From Thiotrichales bacterium (GTDB lineage Bacteria > Pseudomonadota > Gammaproteobacteria > Thiomicrospirales > Thiomicrospiraceae), in NCBI GenBank assembly GCA_016936535.1, contig JAFGXP010000008.1, positions 1 through 53,654 of the forward strand: a stretch of 53,654 bases of DNA, given 5' to 3'. Both the position numbers and the translations under genes were made by a program. Of this stretch, positions 1 through 9,253 are shown piece by piece (positions within the stretch are counted from its first letter, which is position 1; every line of letters starts with the position of its first letter). The notes below the pieces were generated by a model. That model saw nothing but the letters and a program-made list of their open reading frames with translations, was not told where the DNA came from and did not search any database.

Positions 1-111
<111 letters not shown>

Positions 112-172
112 TTAGCTGCGACACACGATCACCATGAGCCGAGGCTTGTTTCAAACACTTTAAAAAAGAAAA

Positions 173-248
173 TGGAGCTTCCAACCAGAATCGAACTGGT
201 GACCTCATCCTTACCATGGATGCGCTCTACCTACTGAGCTATGGAAGC
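173..248 (-). tRNA. tRNA-Thr (anticodon GGT)
   Basis: The minus strand folds as a complete 76-nt cloverleaf. The acceptor GCTTCCA pairs with TGGAAGC, the anticodon stem CATCC/GGATG encloses GGT, the T-arm contains GTTCGATTC, and CCA is encoded at the 3' end. It sits about 75 nt upstream of tuf, in the place thrT holds in tufB operons. Confidence 0.96.
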
Positions 249-298
249 AAGATCTAAAAAGACTCTCATAAAATAAGGTTGAGACACTTTTTGAAATT

Positions 299-373
299 TG
301 GAGCGGGTAGGGGGAGTCGAACCCCCCTCATCGGCTTGGAAGGCCGAGGTAATAGCCGATATACGATACCCGC
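299..373 (-). tRNA. tRNA-Gly (anticodon TCC)
   Basis: This is a 75-nt minus-strand cloverleaf with acceptor GCGGGTA/TACCCGC, anticodon stem TCGGC/GCCGA around TCC, T-loop GTTCGACTC and encoded CCA. It lies between tRNA-Tyr and tRNA-Thr and is evidently co-transcribed with them and tuf. Confidence 0.96.
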
Positions 374-374
374 A

Positions 375-459
375 TGGTGGAGGGTGGTGGATTCGAACCA
401 CCGAAGGCTGTGCCAGCAGATTTACAGTCTGCCCCCTTTGGCCGCTCGGGAAACCCTCC
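375..459 (-). tRNA. tRNA-Tyr (anticodon GTA)
   Basis: This is an 85-nt class II tRNA on the minus strand with a long variable arm. The acceptor is GGAGGGT/ACCCTCC, the anticodon region ACTGTAAAT carries GTA, the T-loop is GTTCGAATC, and CCA is encoded. It is the first tRNA of the Tyr-Gly-Thr-tuf unit and begins about 15 nt after the -10 element at 475-480. Confidence 0.96.
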
Positions 460-474
460 AAATTGTGAAAGCGT

Positions 475-502
475 ATTCTATAGATAATTTATTGGGTGTC
501 AA
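475..502 (-). promoter_or_regulatory. Sigma-70 promoter of the tRNA-tuf operon
   Basis: Read on the minus strand, a perfect -35 TTGACA (502-497) is separated by 16 bp from -10 TAGAAT (480-475). An AT-rich run resembling an UP element lies just upstream at about 510-530. The first tRNA starts 16 nt after the -10. This is as expected for a strong, growth-rate-linked stable RNA promoter. Confidence 0.8.
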
Positions 503-602
503 CCGCAAAACTTAAAAATTTTAGGGTTTTTAAGCTTATCTATTCATACTTCTGAGGCGTTCGTTTTCCGGCATGAAGCCGCAACAAATCAGATAGGCGC
601 GT

Positions 603-630
603 ATTCTAACTATCTTTCGTAAAATAACAA
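603..630 (-). promoter_or_regulatory. Possible second, upstream promoter of the tRNA-tuf operon
   Basis: The minus strand carries TTGTTA (630-625), a 16-bp spacer and TAGAAT (608-603). The ten bases covering the -10 and discriminator (TAGAATACGC) are identical to those of the promoter at 475-502. No other gene lies between the two. The rest of 481-738 shows no coding sequence. Confidence 0.4.
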
Positions 631-738
631 CCCCCTAATTGATATATAAGCGGTAATTCCTTTATTTTCCAAACAAAGCTGCTGAGAACGACCTGAAAAA
701 GACGCTGTCTGCCTGCAGAATACCCTTATGAAAAAAGC

Positions 739-1488
739 TCAGGGATTTGCCATCTTCATCAAAACGACGATTAAACCAATTGTACTGACCACCAAAAGCA
801 TAGCCCCCATAATCTGTTTAAACGTCTGGCTGTTATGAAGAATAAATTCATGCGCTTTTAGCCCTGCAACATGGCCAATGGCCGCAATCGGAAGCAGCCA
901 CAATGCGGTTTGCCATTCAATCTTGACATCCAACATAACAAAGGTGCTCATCTTAATGGAGACCAAAATGAACCAAAGCACAAATAATGTATTGCGTAGC
1001 ATAAAACGATCTATGTGCTTAGCAAACACGGCCACCATTAAAGGTGCTCCAGTTAATGAAGTCCCTGCGACATAACCGCCAAACATAAGTAGAATTCGAT
1101 CTACCCAGCCGCTTTCCGAATGAATTGTCTTGTCTAACATCCACATCAGCGCGTAAAAAATTGTGATGACATAAACAAATACCACCAACCAATGGGTCGG
1201 CAAACTGACCAGCCCGAACACCCCCAACAAGGTGGGCGGAAGAATCCAGCCCAAACTGCGTTTTAGATAGCGCCAATCGACTTTTCTAATGGCAGTTCGC
1301 AGAGTCAAGCTCGAAAAAAACAATAAATGTATGCCGATTATGGGTAGCCAATAAAGGAGATTGTCCTCAATCATCAGCATAAAGGGCAACCCCAAAGCGG
1401 CGCCACCAAAACCCAAACCCGTTCGGACAAAGCCAGTCCAAACAAAAATCAGCGCAATCAAAAACCACTCAAATCCCGAAAAGTCCAC
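739..1488 (-). CDS. TSUP (TauE/SafE) family permease
   Basis: The 249-residue product is very hydrophobic with about seven or eight membrane segments. It has the two-half repeat layout of TSUP permeases, including a glycine-rich first helix (residues 18-35, GFVRTGLGFGGAALGLPF) and its counterpart near 138-150 (GGYVAGTSLTGAP). The family moves small sulfur- or carbon-containing anions such as sulfite, sulfolactate or thiosulfate across the inner membrane; the substrate here is unknown. The start is GTG with TAGGGATAG upstream. It appears monocistronic, upstream of the tRNA cluster. It is one of three TSUP genes in the window. Confidence 0.85.
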   Translation of the reverse strand: MDFSGFEWFLIALIFVWTGFVRTGLGFGGAALGLPFMLMIEDNLLYWLPIIGIHLLFFSSLTLRTAIRKVDWRYLKRSLGWILPPTLLGVFGLVSLPTHWLVVFVYVITIFYALMWMLDKTIHSESGWVDRILLMFGGYVAGTSLTGAPLMVAVFAKHIDRFMLRNTLFVLWFILVSIKMSTFVMLDVKIEWQTALWLLPIAAIGHVAGLKAHEFILHNSQTFKQIMGAMLLVVSTIGLIVVLMKMANP

Positions 1489-1636
1489 ATCTATCCCTAA
1501 CCAACAAAGTGAATCATCAAACCAATTGAAAACCCGACCAGTCTATTTAGACTCCCTCGCCCTTCTGGTTTTGCGTTTCCCAATAGGAGCAATAGTCTTT
1601 AAAATAGCCGTTGAACTCAAGAGGCGGTAAAGAGTA

Positions 1637-2404
1637 ATGCAAACACAATGTCAGTTGGAAAATTTTCGCGTGCTGTATCAGGATGAGGCGCTGGTTGCGA
1701 TGCATAAACCGGCCGCTCTGCTCGTCCATCGCTCCCCGATTGACAAGCATGAAACCCAGTTTGCCCTCCAACTCACCCGCGACCTTCTGGATCGTCATGT
1801 TTATCCGGTTCACCGTTTAGACAAGGCAACATCTGGCCTGCTCCTCTTTGCCCTGGATGCAAAAAGCGCAAGCCACTTGGGTGAACAATTCCGACAACAC
1901 AGCATACAAAAAACCTATGCTGCTTTAGTGCGGGGCTGGACTGCTGAAGAAGGCATCATCGACAAGCCACTTCTTTATCAAAAAGATTCCTATGGCGACC
2001 GAGACAAACAAACGGCAAGCGAACCTCAAGAGGCTTGGACGGCTTATCGAACATTGGGGCAAAGCACACTGGATAAAGCCCTCGGCTCCTACAGTCAACA
2101 ACGTTATTCGCTGTTACAGCTCACACCCAAGACCGGCCGCAAGCACCAAATTCGTCGTCATTTAAACGGCATCAGCCATCCGATTATTGGCGATGTCAAC
2201 TATGGCGATCGTCATCATAATCACCTGTTTAACGATTGGCGCGGCTACCATCGTCTTTATCTGGCCGCGACCGCACTGCGCTTCGTTCATCCAATCCATA
2301 AACACCCTATGACGCTGAACGCACCCCTGCAAAACGACTTTGTGCAAACCCTTGAAAATCTGAACCTCACTTGCGCCCTGCAACACCTTCACACTCCATT
2401 TTGA
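1637..2404 (+). CDS. truC: tRNA pseudouridine(65) synthase TruC (RluA family)
   Basis: The 255-residue protein begins with the RluA-family segment YQDEALVAMHKPAALLVHRS (about residues 14-33) and has the catalytic motif HRLDKATSG near residue 58; its Asp is the nucleophile. The later block PKTGRKHQIRRHL, followed by HPIIGDVNYGD, matches TruC, which modifies U65 of tRNA-Ile and tRNA-Asp. Length agrees with the roughly 260-residue TruC family. It is followed 11 nt later by bioA, so the two are probably co-transcribed. An RluA-like rRNA synthase of other specificity is less likely given the HRS motif and short length. Confidence 0.85.
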   Translation: MQTQCQLENFRVLYQDEALVAMHKPAALLVHRSPIDKHETQFALQLTRDLLDRHVYPVHRLDKATSGLLLFALDAKSASHLGEQFRQHSIQKTYAALVRGWTAEEGIIDKPLLYQKDSYGDRDKQTASEPQEAWTAYRTLGQSTLDKALGSYSQQRYSLLQLTPKTGRKHQIRRHLNGISHPIIGDVNYGDRHHNHLFNDWRGYHRLYLAATALRFVHPIHKHPMTLNAPLQNDFVQTLENLNLTCALQHLHTPF

Positions 2405-2415
2405 GAGAGGCGACG

Positions 2416-3717
2416 ATGCAACTCGATCCCCACTGGCAATCCCTGATTGATTATGACCAACGACACATTTGGCACCCTTATTCGGCTTCACCCAACCCAA
2501 CTGCCCCCATCGGCGTTACTGCAACGCAAGGCTCTCGCCTCACCTTAGCGAATGGTTGGCAGGTCGTGGACGGCATGAGCTCCTGGTGGGCAGCCATTCA
2601 CGGCTACAACCACCCAACCATCATGCAAGCGATGAAAAACCAAATCGACACCATGCCACACATCATGTTTGGCGGTTTGACGCACGAACCCGCGATTGAA
2701 CTCGCCAAGCGTTTAATCGCTCTTACACCAGACGGACTGGAAAAGGTGTTTTTTGCCGACTCTGGCTCTGTAGCCATGGAGGTGGCGATTAAGATCGCTC
2801 TGCAGTATTGGATTAGCCAAGGCAAAACACAGAAAACTCAAATGCTGTCGATTCGTCAGGGATACCACGGTGACACCTTCGCCACCATGGCCGTTTGCGA
2901 TCCAATTAATGGAATGCACCACCTCTTTAATGAGGTGCTCAGACCCAGCCTTTTTGCACCCGCCCCGCAGATGGGATTTGGAATAGATGGCGATAATCAA
3001 GACATTGCCGAGCTTGAAAAAATTCTGCAACAGCACCATCCGCAAATTGCTGCACTCACGCTCGAACCGATTGTGCAGGGCGCTGGCGGCATGCGCTTTT
3101 ACCGGCCAGCGTATCTCAAAGCCGCGCGCGAACTTTGTACACAATACAATGTGCTGATGATTGCCGATGAGATTGCGACCGGATTTGGGCGGACCGGCAA
3201 ACTCTTTGCCTGCGAATGGGCCAAGATCACGCCAGACATTATGACCCTTGGTAAAGCCCTGACCGGCGGCAACCTCACTCTGGCAGCAGTGCTTTGCACT
3301 GACCAAATCAGCGATACTCTTTGTCTCGGCAAACCCGGTGTGTTAATGCACGGCCCCACTTTTATGGCGAATCCTTTGGCTTGCGCCACCGCCATCGCCT
3401 CCATCGACTTACTGCTTGCCAGCCCTTGGCAAACGCATATTGCCGACATCGAGCAACATTTGCTAACCGAACTCATGCCGCTACAAGCATTAGATGGCGT
3501 AGCCGAGGTTCGAGTTCTCGGCGCGATTGGAGTGGTTGAATTGGAAAAAACCGATTTAGGTCCAAAAATTCAAGCCGCTGCCCTTGAAGCCGGCGCCTGG
3601 GTTCGCCCTTTTGGCAAACTCATCTACACCATGCCAGCGTTTAATATTCCAGCTGGCGAACTGCACCAACTCACCAACGCAATCAAGGTAGCGATTCAAA
3701 GCAGTCTTTGCGCATAA
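2416..3717 (+). CDS. bioA: Adenosylmethionine-8-amino-7-oxononanoate aminotransferase
   Basis: The 433-residue class III PLP aminotransferase converts KAPA to DAPA in biotin synthesis using S-adenosylmethionine as amino donor. Supporting motifs are RHIWHPYSA at the N-terminus, GMSSWWAAIHGYNHP, SGSVAMEVAIKIALQYW, YHGDTFATMAV, DEIATGFGRTGK and the PLP lysine in MTLGKALTGG. The ATG at 2416 follows GAGAGAGG at 2403-2410, which decides the start; a longer frame upstream would run into truC. Other bio genes are not in the window. Its last 22 bp overlap the 3' end of the convergent glk gene. Confidence 0.95.
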   Translation: MQLDPHWQSLIDYDQRHIWHPYSASPNPTAPIGVTATQGSRLTLANGWQVVDGMSSWWAAIHGYNHPTIMQAMKNQIDTMPHIMFGGLTHEPAIELAKRLIALTPDGLEKVFFADSGSVAMEVAIKIALQYWISQGKTQKTQMLSIRQGYHGDTFATMAVCDPINGMHHLFNEVLRPSLFAPAPQMGFGIDGDNQDIAELEKILQQHHPQIAALTLEPIVQGAGGMRFYRPAYLKAARELCTQYNVLMIADEIATGFGRTGKLFACEWAKITPDIMTLGKALTGGNLTLAAVLCTDQISDTLCLGKPGVLMHGPTFMANPLACATAIASIDLLLASPWQTHIADIEQHLLTELMPLQALDGVAEVRVLGAIGVVELEKTDLGPKIQAAALEAGAWVRPFGKLIYTMPAFNIPAGELHQLTNAIKVAIQSSLCA

Positions 3718-4670
3718 TAGGCGGCACCAAGCAGCGGTGCTTCGGGATTTTCAACCAAGCGCAGTGGAATGTGCTCAATGGCGTGGCGCATCCGCCCTTT
3801 ATCCAGAAATCCCTGCAAAAACGCTCCGCCTTCAAGTGCTTTGCGGATTTTGGGCGCAATGCCGCCCGCAATGTAAACTCCACCAACCGGTAACGTTTTC
3901 AAGGCCAAACTGCCGGCTTCCACTCCATAAATTCGGCAAAATAAGCGAACGGCCTCAACACATAAGGCATCTTCGGCATGAATGCCAGCTTGGCTAATCA
4001 GGGCGTTGCGATCCCCCTGTTGCATGGCCGCCTCTCGTTGCGAATTGACTGGGGCAAAATCACTGCTTTTTAAAAAATCATACAGATTGCCAAAACCATC
4101 ACCCGATAAAATACGCTCCAAACTAACATGACCATTAAAACGCTTACGCAAAAATAACAACAGTTGATCTTCTTGTGCATTTTGCGGAGCAAACTCACAG
4201 TGTCCCCCTTCGCTCGGCATGGCGTGATAATGCTGCCCATCGAAGAACAAGATCGCCTCGCCCAAACCGGTGCCGGCGGCAATCACCGCTTTATGCCCCG
4301 GCTTGTCCACCGCCTTAGGATTCAACTCCACAAAGGTATTCAACTGCAATACGCCATAGGCAGCCGCCTCAAGATCGTTTAGTAAATGCACCTTAAGGTG
4401 GAGCCGTTCACCGATTTCGGCAGCATCAATCACCCAAGGTAAATTGGTCGTGAGACAACGCTGATTTTGTATGGGGCCGGCAATGCCAAATACAGCGCAA
4501 TGAATGGCTGTTTCACCTGCCAGAAATGAATCTAACAACCCCGTAAAATCGGCATATTGAGCACTGACAAAAGTCTGTTGACGCCACACCTCTAAGCCCT
4601 CATCGGTGACTTGATACAATGCCAAAACTGTTTTGGTGCCGCCAATATCACCGGCTAAAATCTTACGCAT
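3696..4670 (-). CDS. glk: Glucokinase
   Basis: The 324-residue ROK-unrelated bacterial glucokinase phosphorylates glucose with ATP in the cytoplasm. The N-terminal phosphate-1 motif LAGDIGGTKTVLALY (residues 4-18) and the adenosine motif region AAGTGLGEAILF are clear, as is VYIAGGIAPKI near the C-terminus. Length equals the E. coli Glk family (about 320). The start at 4670 is set by the conserved MRKILAGDIGG and the preceding GGAGAGTGG; upstream in-frame codons lie inside the neighbouring gene in another frame. It starts 10 nt after the stop of the phosphorylase-kinase-like gene, so the two form an operon. Confidence 0.93.
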   Translation of the reverse strand: MRKILAGDIGGTKTVLALYQVTDEGLEVWRQQTFVSAQYADFTGLLDSFLAGETAIHCAVFGIAGPIQNQRCLTTNLPWVIDAAEIGERLHLKVHLLNDLEAAAYGVLQLNTFVELNPKAVDKPGHKAVIAAGTGLGEAILFFDGQHYHAMPSEGGHCEFAPQNAQEDQLLLFLRKRFNGHVSLERILSGDGFGNLYDFLKSSDFAPVNSQREAAMQQGDRNALISQAGIHAEDALCVEAVRLFCRIYGVEAGSLALKTLPVGGVYIAGGIAPKIRKALEGGAFLQGFLDKGRMRHAIEHIPLRLVENPEAPLLGAAYYAQRLL

Positions 4671-4680
4671 GCCACTCTCC

Positions 4681-7600
4681 TTAACATGGGGCCTTATACA
4701 GAAAACGGAAGGCATCCACAATGGCATTGGCCACTTCGTGCGGCGCCGCCAGATAAAACTGCTGCCAGGCTTTTTCGCGATAAAGGTCGTAATTGACTGC
4801 ATCGGCTTCGACTTGGCTAAGCCAACGCAGTCGCACGGCATGACCTAAGAATACGTCTAAAAACAGCGATTCTTGACTGCGCATCTTAGGGTTGGCCTGC
4901 ATAATCAACCCCAATACCCGCAAAGCCTCATAATACAAGCGACGCACTTCTGGCACCGGCAGTTTATTTAGCAGATGATCCACGCGATCTTGAAAGAGTT
5001 TTTCACCACGAGTCATGCTAAGACTCAAACTGTGATCCAAACGTCGCTTGGGATTCCACTGATCCCCAATCACTAGGCCAGCCGTTTGATTGACTAAATC
5101 CCACACACCCTCATAAAACCCTTCGCTAAAACGACCAATGCTACCGTTAATTTTCCGCCACTCATGCCAGTTTTCGGCCTCACCCAATTCTGGATTCATT
5201 TGCGAGCTAAATTGTGGCAGGTTCAGTTCTGCGCCCGAATCAAACTGCATACACTCTTGCTGATAAAGGCTTTCTTGCACACTGGAATAGTGCTCTAACA
5301 CATAGACAAGCGCTTGAGCAATTTTAAAAGGCGCCTGCTGCATCAGCACTTCCAAAGCATCATCCGCACTGTTTTGCCCTTGAGTGTGTCGCAAATGCCC
5401 AGCCAAAAGTTGCAATAACTGACCGGTGCGTACCAAGGTCATATTACTGAGCAACTCTGGGCGGGAACGCACCAGCAATCCCAAATTCAAAATCAGTTCT
5501 TGAGTCAGAATCTGCGCTCGAATGTCGTCGGCATTAAAATCATGAATCATGCGCAGAATTTCTTGAGCACCGGCAGGTTGGCGAAAGGTAGAGTGTTTAG
5601 AATATTGACGGGAAACGCTTAAGGCTATTTTGCGCACCAGTAACTCGGTTACCGCTCCCTCTAAATTAATGTCGTGTTTGTTCAACCAAGCGGCAGCACG
5701 ACGCATAATGTTCCAATCATCATGCTCACCCGCATACAGATACACCTCATCCATTAATTGGTTCAGTGTACAGGGCTGTCCTTGCGCATCGCGTAAGCCA
5801 CTCACAAACTCCCCGCCATGACGAGCGATGAGAATTTCCAGAATCGTAAATTCATCCTGCAAGTGACCGCTGTGAATCAGCTGCGCCAGTAGTGCGCCAT
5901 CACTCCAGTTTTGACATTGCAGCGCATCCAGCTGTGGCGTGCTGTCTGTACTCAAAGGCTGCAACACCAAATCACTGCGACTGTGCAGCGGTTGAGCGCG
6001 ATTTTCGCTAGGGGCCTGAGGCAAATAGTGCAAACTGCGTTTCGCGCAAGTGGGCAAAAACTCTTTTAAATTACCCAGTTTTACCGGAATCTCGCCAAAA
6101 CCACCGTGCCGACACTCTTCGATAAACTCCAACAAAACGCGGCTGCCGCCTTTGCGCAACATGGCACGATTGACCACCAGCACGACCAGTGGTCGGCCAG
6201 GCAAACGCCATTCACGGTAAATATAGCCCATCTCCATTTTTAACCGTCGCACCAGCATACGATTATCCTGAGTGAGATAAAAATCATGGCGATTGAGGAA
6301 TTGCGGCTGAAAAATAAAACGTTGGCCCGCATATTCATAAACACACGAGGTCGCCAAGCCACGCGGATTGCGATGAGGGCGACCACTGAGCCCCAAACGT
6401 TCCGAGCGGCCAAGCCACTCAAAGGCACTAGCCAAACTGCTGGCTTGCAATACCGACACGGGCGCAATTTGTTCAGGGGTTTGAGTCTGTAAACCGTATT
6501 GATGCAACTTTTCTTGCACCTCAGGGGTTTCGGCAATCAAGGCAAATTGAATCTGCCGTCCTAACTGACCGCCGATTTGCGTATGCCGACCTAAAGGATC
6601 AATATCGGCACCTTCCAGCAAACCGTCCTGCACCAAGCCTGCCAAAATATACAAACTTTGTGCCCAAACGAGAGGGATATTCGCGTTAGGCAAGCGCGCT
6701 TGCGAACCAGGCTGAGCCCGCTCTGCTTCAATGCTTTCCAGCGGAACATAGTACAGCTCGGGTAAAAGCCGTTGGCCATTTTGCTCAACCAGCAAACCTT
6801 CGAGCTTTTGTCGGTAAAACTCGGCCTGCTCACGCTGACCAGAAAACTGATAATGCAACAACAAATAACAAAAGAACAGTGGCCATTCGCATTCAATATG
6901 CTCAAACTGCTTCATCTCTTCGGGTTCATAATGCAAACGGTGCGGATCTTCATTGGCGGCCTGATGCCCATCTCGCAAAAACCGTTTACACCCGTAACGA
7001 CCGGCCAACTTGCTAATCACTTCTTGCAAGGTTTGCTCAATCAACGCGGGGGTTTCAACGGCAAAAGCTGGAAAACCAATAATACTCAAGGTGGCCGCAT
7101 CCACCTCTTTAGAGAGTGACTCTGTCGGCAAAGCCGCTTCCAATGTAATCCGCGCACGAGCAATCTCATCGGGCACTACGTGAATTACACTGTCGAGCCC
7201 CCCTTCTGCACCAAAACAATTAAAACCGTCCATCGCCTCCAAAGCGGCTTTAGCCATACCAACAGAGCTACTATTTACCTCCGCGATGCCATGGTTAATT
7301 TTGTTGCCACGCTCCCAAATCCCATAATCTGGGGTGCGGTAGGCTCGGCCAATGTAATGCACTAAATTTTGAACAAAGTGCACTTCGTCCATCGTAAAAA
7401 TAATGCGCAGTCCCGAAGTCGTCATCTGCGCCAACATCAGTAAAAACAGACTGGTTGCATCCAACTGCAAATGCCCCCACTCGTCATCCCCCACCACAGG
7501 ATCGCCAGTGTGTGTCGCGTATTTGGCGTGCAACGCATCCAGCGGATCTTGGGAATGTTTAAAGGCTTCAACTTTATGAGCCTGTTTCATCATCGCCATC

Positions 7601-7929
7601 AAGAGACCACGCATCAATTTGACCACGCTTTGCTCTAAGAGTACGGCACGCCCTTGCTGATCTTCGACTTTACGGTAAGCCAAACCCAGACCCCAAGCGG
7701 CTAGAATGCTGTAAACATTGTCGCGTACCCAGGCATCGGTATAGTCACCATGCGCCGTTACAGCCGTACTGGCGGGAAGTAAACCCGTAATCGGATTTTG
7801 TCGCGCCAAAATAATCTGCGCAACCTGCTGATAATACCCATCTAAAATTTTGTGTTTTGGTTGGTTCAAGGCAGTTCCAGTTTTATTTAAATAGTGCGAA
7901 GAGAACCCTGTCAAAAATTCAGCAAGCAT
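4681..7929 (-). CDS. Phosphorylase kinase alpha/beta-like protein (GH15 fold)
   Basis: The 1082-residue protein has an N-terminal GH15-type (alpha/alpha)6 toroid from about residue 25 to 460. Motifs in order are GDYTDAWVRDNVYS (61-74), SVVKLMRGLL (101-110), WGHLQLDA (151-158), YGIWERGNK (202-210), SSVGMAKAALEA (221-232), RYGCKRFLRDGH (311-322), ECEWPLFF (346-353) and LVWAQSLYIL (420-429). From memory, these are the hallmark blocks of eukaryotic phosphorylase kinase alpha and beta subunits, and the resemblance continues over hundreds of residues. The roughly 600 C-terminal residues are not assigned further. No signal peptide is visible, so it should be cytoplasmic. Annotation pipelines often call such proteins glucoamylase-like. 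Whether it hydrolyses alpha-glucans or only binds them cannot be read from the sequence. It is the first gene of an operon with glk. Confidence 0.85.
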   Translation of the reverse strand: MLAEFLTGFSSHYLNKTGTALNQPKHKILDGYYQQVAQIILARQNPITGLLPASTAVTAHGDYTDAWVRDNVYSILAAWGLGLAYRKVEDQQGRAVLLEQSVVKLMRGLLMAMMKQAHKVEAFKHSQDPLDALHAKYATHTGDPVVGDDEWGHLQLDATSLFLLMLAQMTTSGLRIIFTMDEVHFVQNLVHYIGRAYRTPDYGIWERGNKINHGIAEVNSSSVGMAKAALEAMDGFNCFGAEGGLDSVIHVVPDEIARARITLEAALPTESLSKEVDAATLSIIGFPAFAVETPALIEQTLQEVISKLAGRYGCKRFLRDGHQAANEDPHRLHYEPEEMKQFEHIECEWPLFFCYLLLHYQFSGQREQAEFYRQKLEGLLVEQNGQRLLPELYYVPLESIEAERAQPGSQARLPNANIPLVWAQSLYILAGLVQDGLLEGADIDPLGRHTQIGGQLGRQIQFALIAETPEVQEKLHQYGLQTQTPEQIAPVSVLQASSLASAFEWLGRSERLGLSGRPHRNPRGLATSCVYEYAGQRFIFQPQFLNRHDFYLTQDNRMLVRRLKMEMGYIYREWRLPGRPLVVLVVNRAMLRKGGSRVLLEFIEECRHGGFGEIPVKLGNLKEFLPTCAKRSLHYLPQAPSENRAQPLHSRSDLVLQPLSTDSTPQLDALQCQNWSDGALLAQLIHSGHLQDEFTILEILIARHGGEFVSGLRDAQGQPCTLNQLMDEVYLYAGEHDDWNIMRRAAAWLNKHDINLEGAVTELLVRKIALSVSRQYSKHSTFRQPAGAQEILRMIHDFNADDIRAQILTQELILNLGLLVRSRPELLSNMTLVRTGQLLQLLAGHLRHTQGQNSADDALEVLMQQAPFKIAQALVYVLEHYSSVQESLYQQECMQFDSGAELNLPQFSSQMNPELGEAENWHEWRKINGSIGRFSEGFYEGVWDLVNQTAGLVIGDQWNPKRRLDHSLSLSMTRGEKLFQDRVDHLLNKLPVPEVRRLYYEALRVLGLIMQANPKMRSQESLFLDVFLGHAVRLRWLSQVEADAVNYDLYREKAWQQFYLAAPHEVANAIVDAFRFLYKAPC

Positions 7930-8134
7930 AAAAAGTGCCGCTACTGACTTAGAACGCCAAAAGGGCCGCTAAGGATTCTATCACCGTGACTAGGTGCCGA
8001 ATATGGAAAATAGTTTGCACGCTTTTGGGGCAAAATTGCGCTACGTTTTGATGAATTTTCAACCCGAACTAAGACACTCAGTTTTTCAGTGACGCGGGGA
8101 GGATTCCTCTATAGAATCGCAATTTTCGGTTTGG

Positions 8135-9247
8135 ATGAAACCCATGAATGTGACTGACCCCTTTTCTGTTGAAATGCAACCGGACGCCTTGCGTTTTGCC
8201 GAGTTTATTGATCTGTTGAAAGCGTTAATTCGTGAACCCTCCGTAGTTGGGGCGGAACACTCTTTTTTTCGCGTGCTGCAACGCGAGCTGGAAGAGCGTG
8301 GCGCGAAAGTCACTTGGTATGAAGGCTTACTTGTAGCGCAAGGCAAAACACCAAACAGCGCCATGTTTTCCAGCCACATCGACCGCCATGGCCTAATCTG
8401 CACCGGCCCGAACGAATTCCAGTTTGCCGCGTTTGTTGCGGGGCAAATGACCGATCTACTCGGCAAATCGGTTAGTGAAGAGTTGATGCAAACGCTTATG
8501 AACCGCTTTGAGAATACCCCAGTGATTGCCTATGAGCCTTGGTCTGGCGCTTATCGCGGTCGCGGCACGATTAACAACGCCTACATTTGTGAATTTCGCA
8601 ATAACTTAATTTTTGAAGTGAAACATTTGGAGCATTTAGTGGCTGGCACGCCAGTCGGGTTTTTAGATCGCTTAAGCATCGAACAGGGCTTGCTGTCCGG
8701 CCAGTTGGATAACGTTTTGACGGCAGCCGCCTTGGTGCATCTGTTCAGCCTGGGCTATCAAGGAACCGCTTTCTTTACCGCAGAAGAAGAGTCCGGAGGC
8801 AGTTGGCGCTATCTGCTGGAATGGTTTCGGCGCTTCGGCGGCTCAACCAACGAACTCTATGTGCTGGATACCAGTCCCTATAAGAATCGCGAAGAAGCCG
8901 ATAAACAGCAGGTGGTACTGCGTAATCGTGATGAATTTGCCGAATTTAATGTTCAAACTACTCAGCAGCTGGCTCAACTGTGTGAAAGCCTCGGTATCCG
9001 TTATGGCTTTAAAGATCATTACATTGAAGCCATCAATCAAACCCATGCAACTCTGGGTAAAAGTCCAATGAGCCTAGGGCGCACTGAGCTCGGTCGCATA
9101 ACCGATAAATCGAATGGCTTGGTGCACGGCACCACCTTGCAAATTCCAACAACTGGCTATCACACCATGAACGAAACCGCATCCATCGACAGCACCCAAG
9201 CCTTTTTACGAGTACTGCTCCATTTAGCCGGCTTAGCCAAGGTTTAA
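8135..9247 (+). CDS. M42-family zinc aminopeptidase-like protein
   Basis: The 370-residue protein shows the spaced metal ligands of the M42/M20 co-catalytic zinc peptidases: SSHIDRHG (about residue 79), GQLDNVLTA (about 188), the catalytic pair in FTAEEESGG (about 212), LDTSP (about 247) and a final His in TGYHTMNE (about 347). M42 enzymes are cytosolic oligomeric aminopeptidases. Two ATG codons (8135, 8144) are possible; the second has the better spacing from GGATG. It is divergent from the phosphorylase-kinase-like gene and convergent with the next one. Substrate is unknown; a deacetylase-type role is an alternative. Confidence 0.75.
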   Translation: MKPMNVTDPFSVEMQPDALRFAEFIDLLKALIREPSVVGAEHSFFRVLQRELEERGAKVTWYEGLLVAQGKTPNSAMFSSHIDRHGLICTGPNEFQFAAFVAGQMTDLLGKSVSEELMQTLMNRFENTPVIAYEPWSGAYRGRGTINNAYICEFRNNLIFEVKHLEHLVAGTPVGFLDRLSIEQGLLSGQLDNVLTAAALVHLFSLGYQGTAFFTAEEESGGSWRYLLEWFRRFGGSTNELYVLDTSPYKNREEADKQQVVLRNRDEFAEFNVQTTQQLAQLCESLGIRYGFKDHYIEAINQTHATLGKSPMSLGRTELGRITDKSNGLVHGTTLQIPTTGYHTMNETASIDSTQAFLRVLLHLAGLAKV

Positions 9248-9253
9248 GCCACC

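Noticed and set aside
1019-1276. Minus-strand frame inside the first TSUP gene
   Set aside because: It lies in another frame of a well-supported permease gene; cysteine/histidine-rich composition is typical of a shadow frame.
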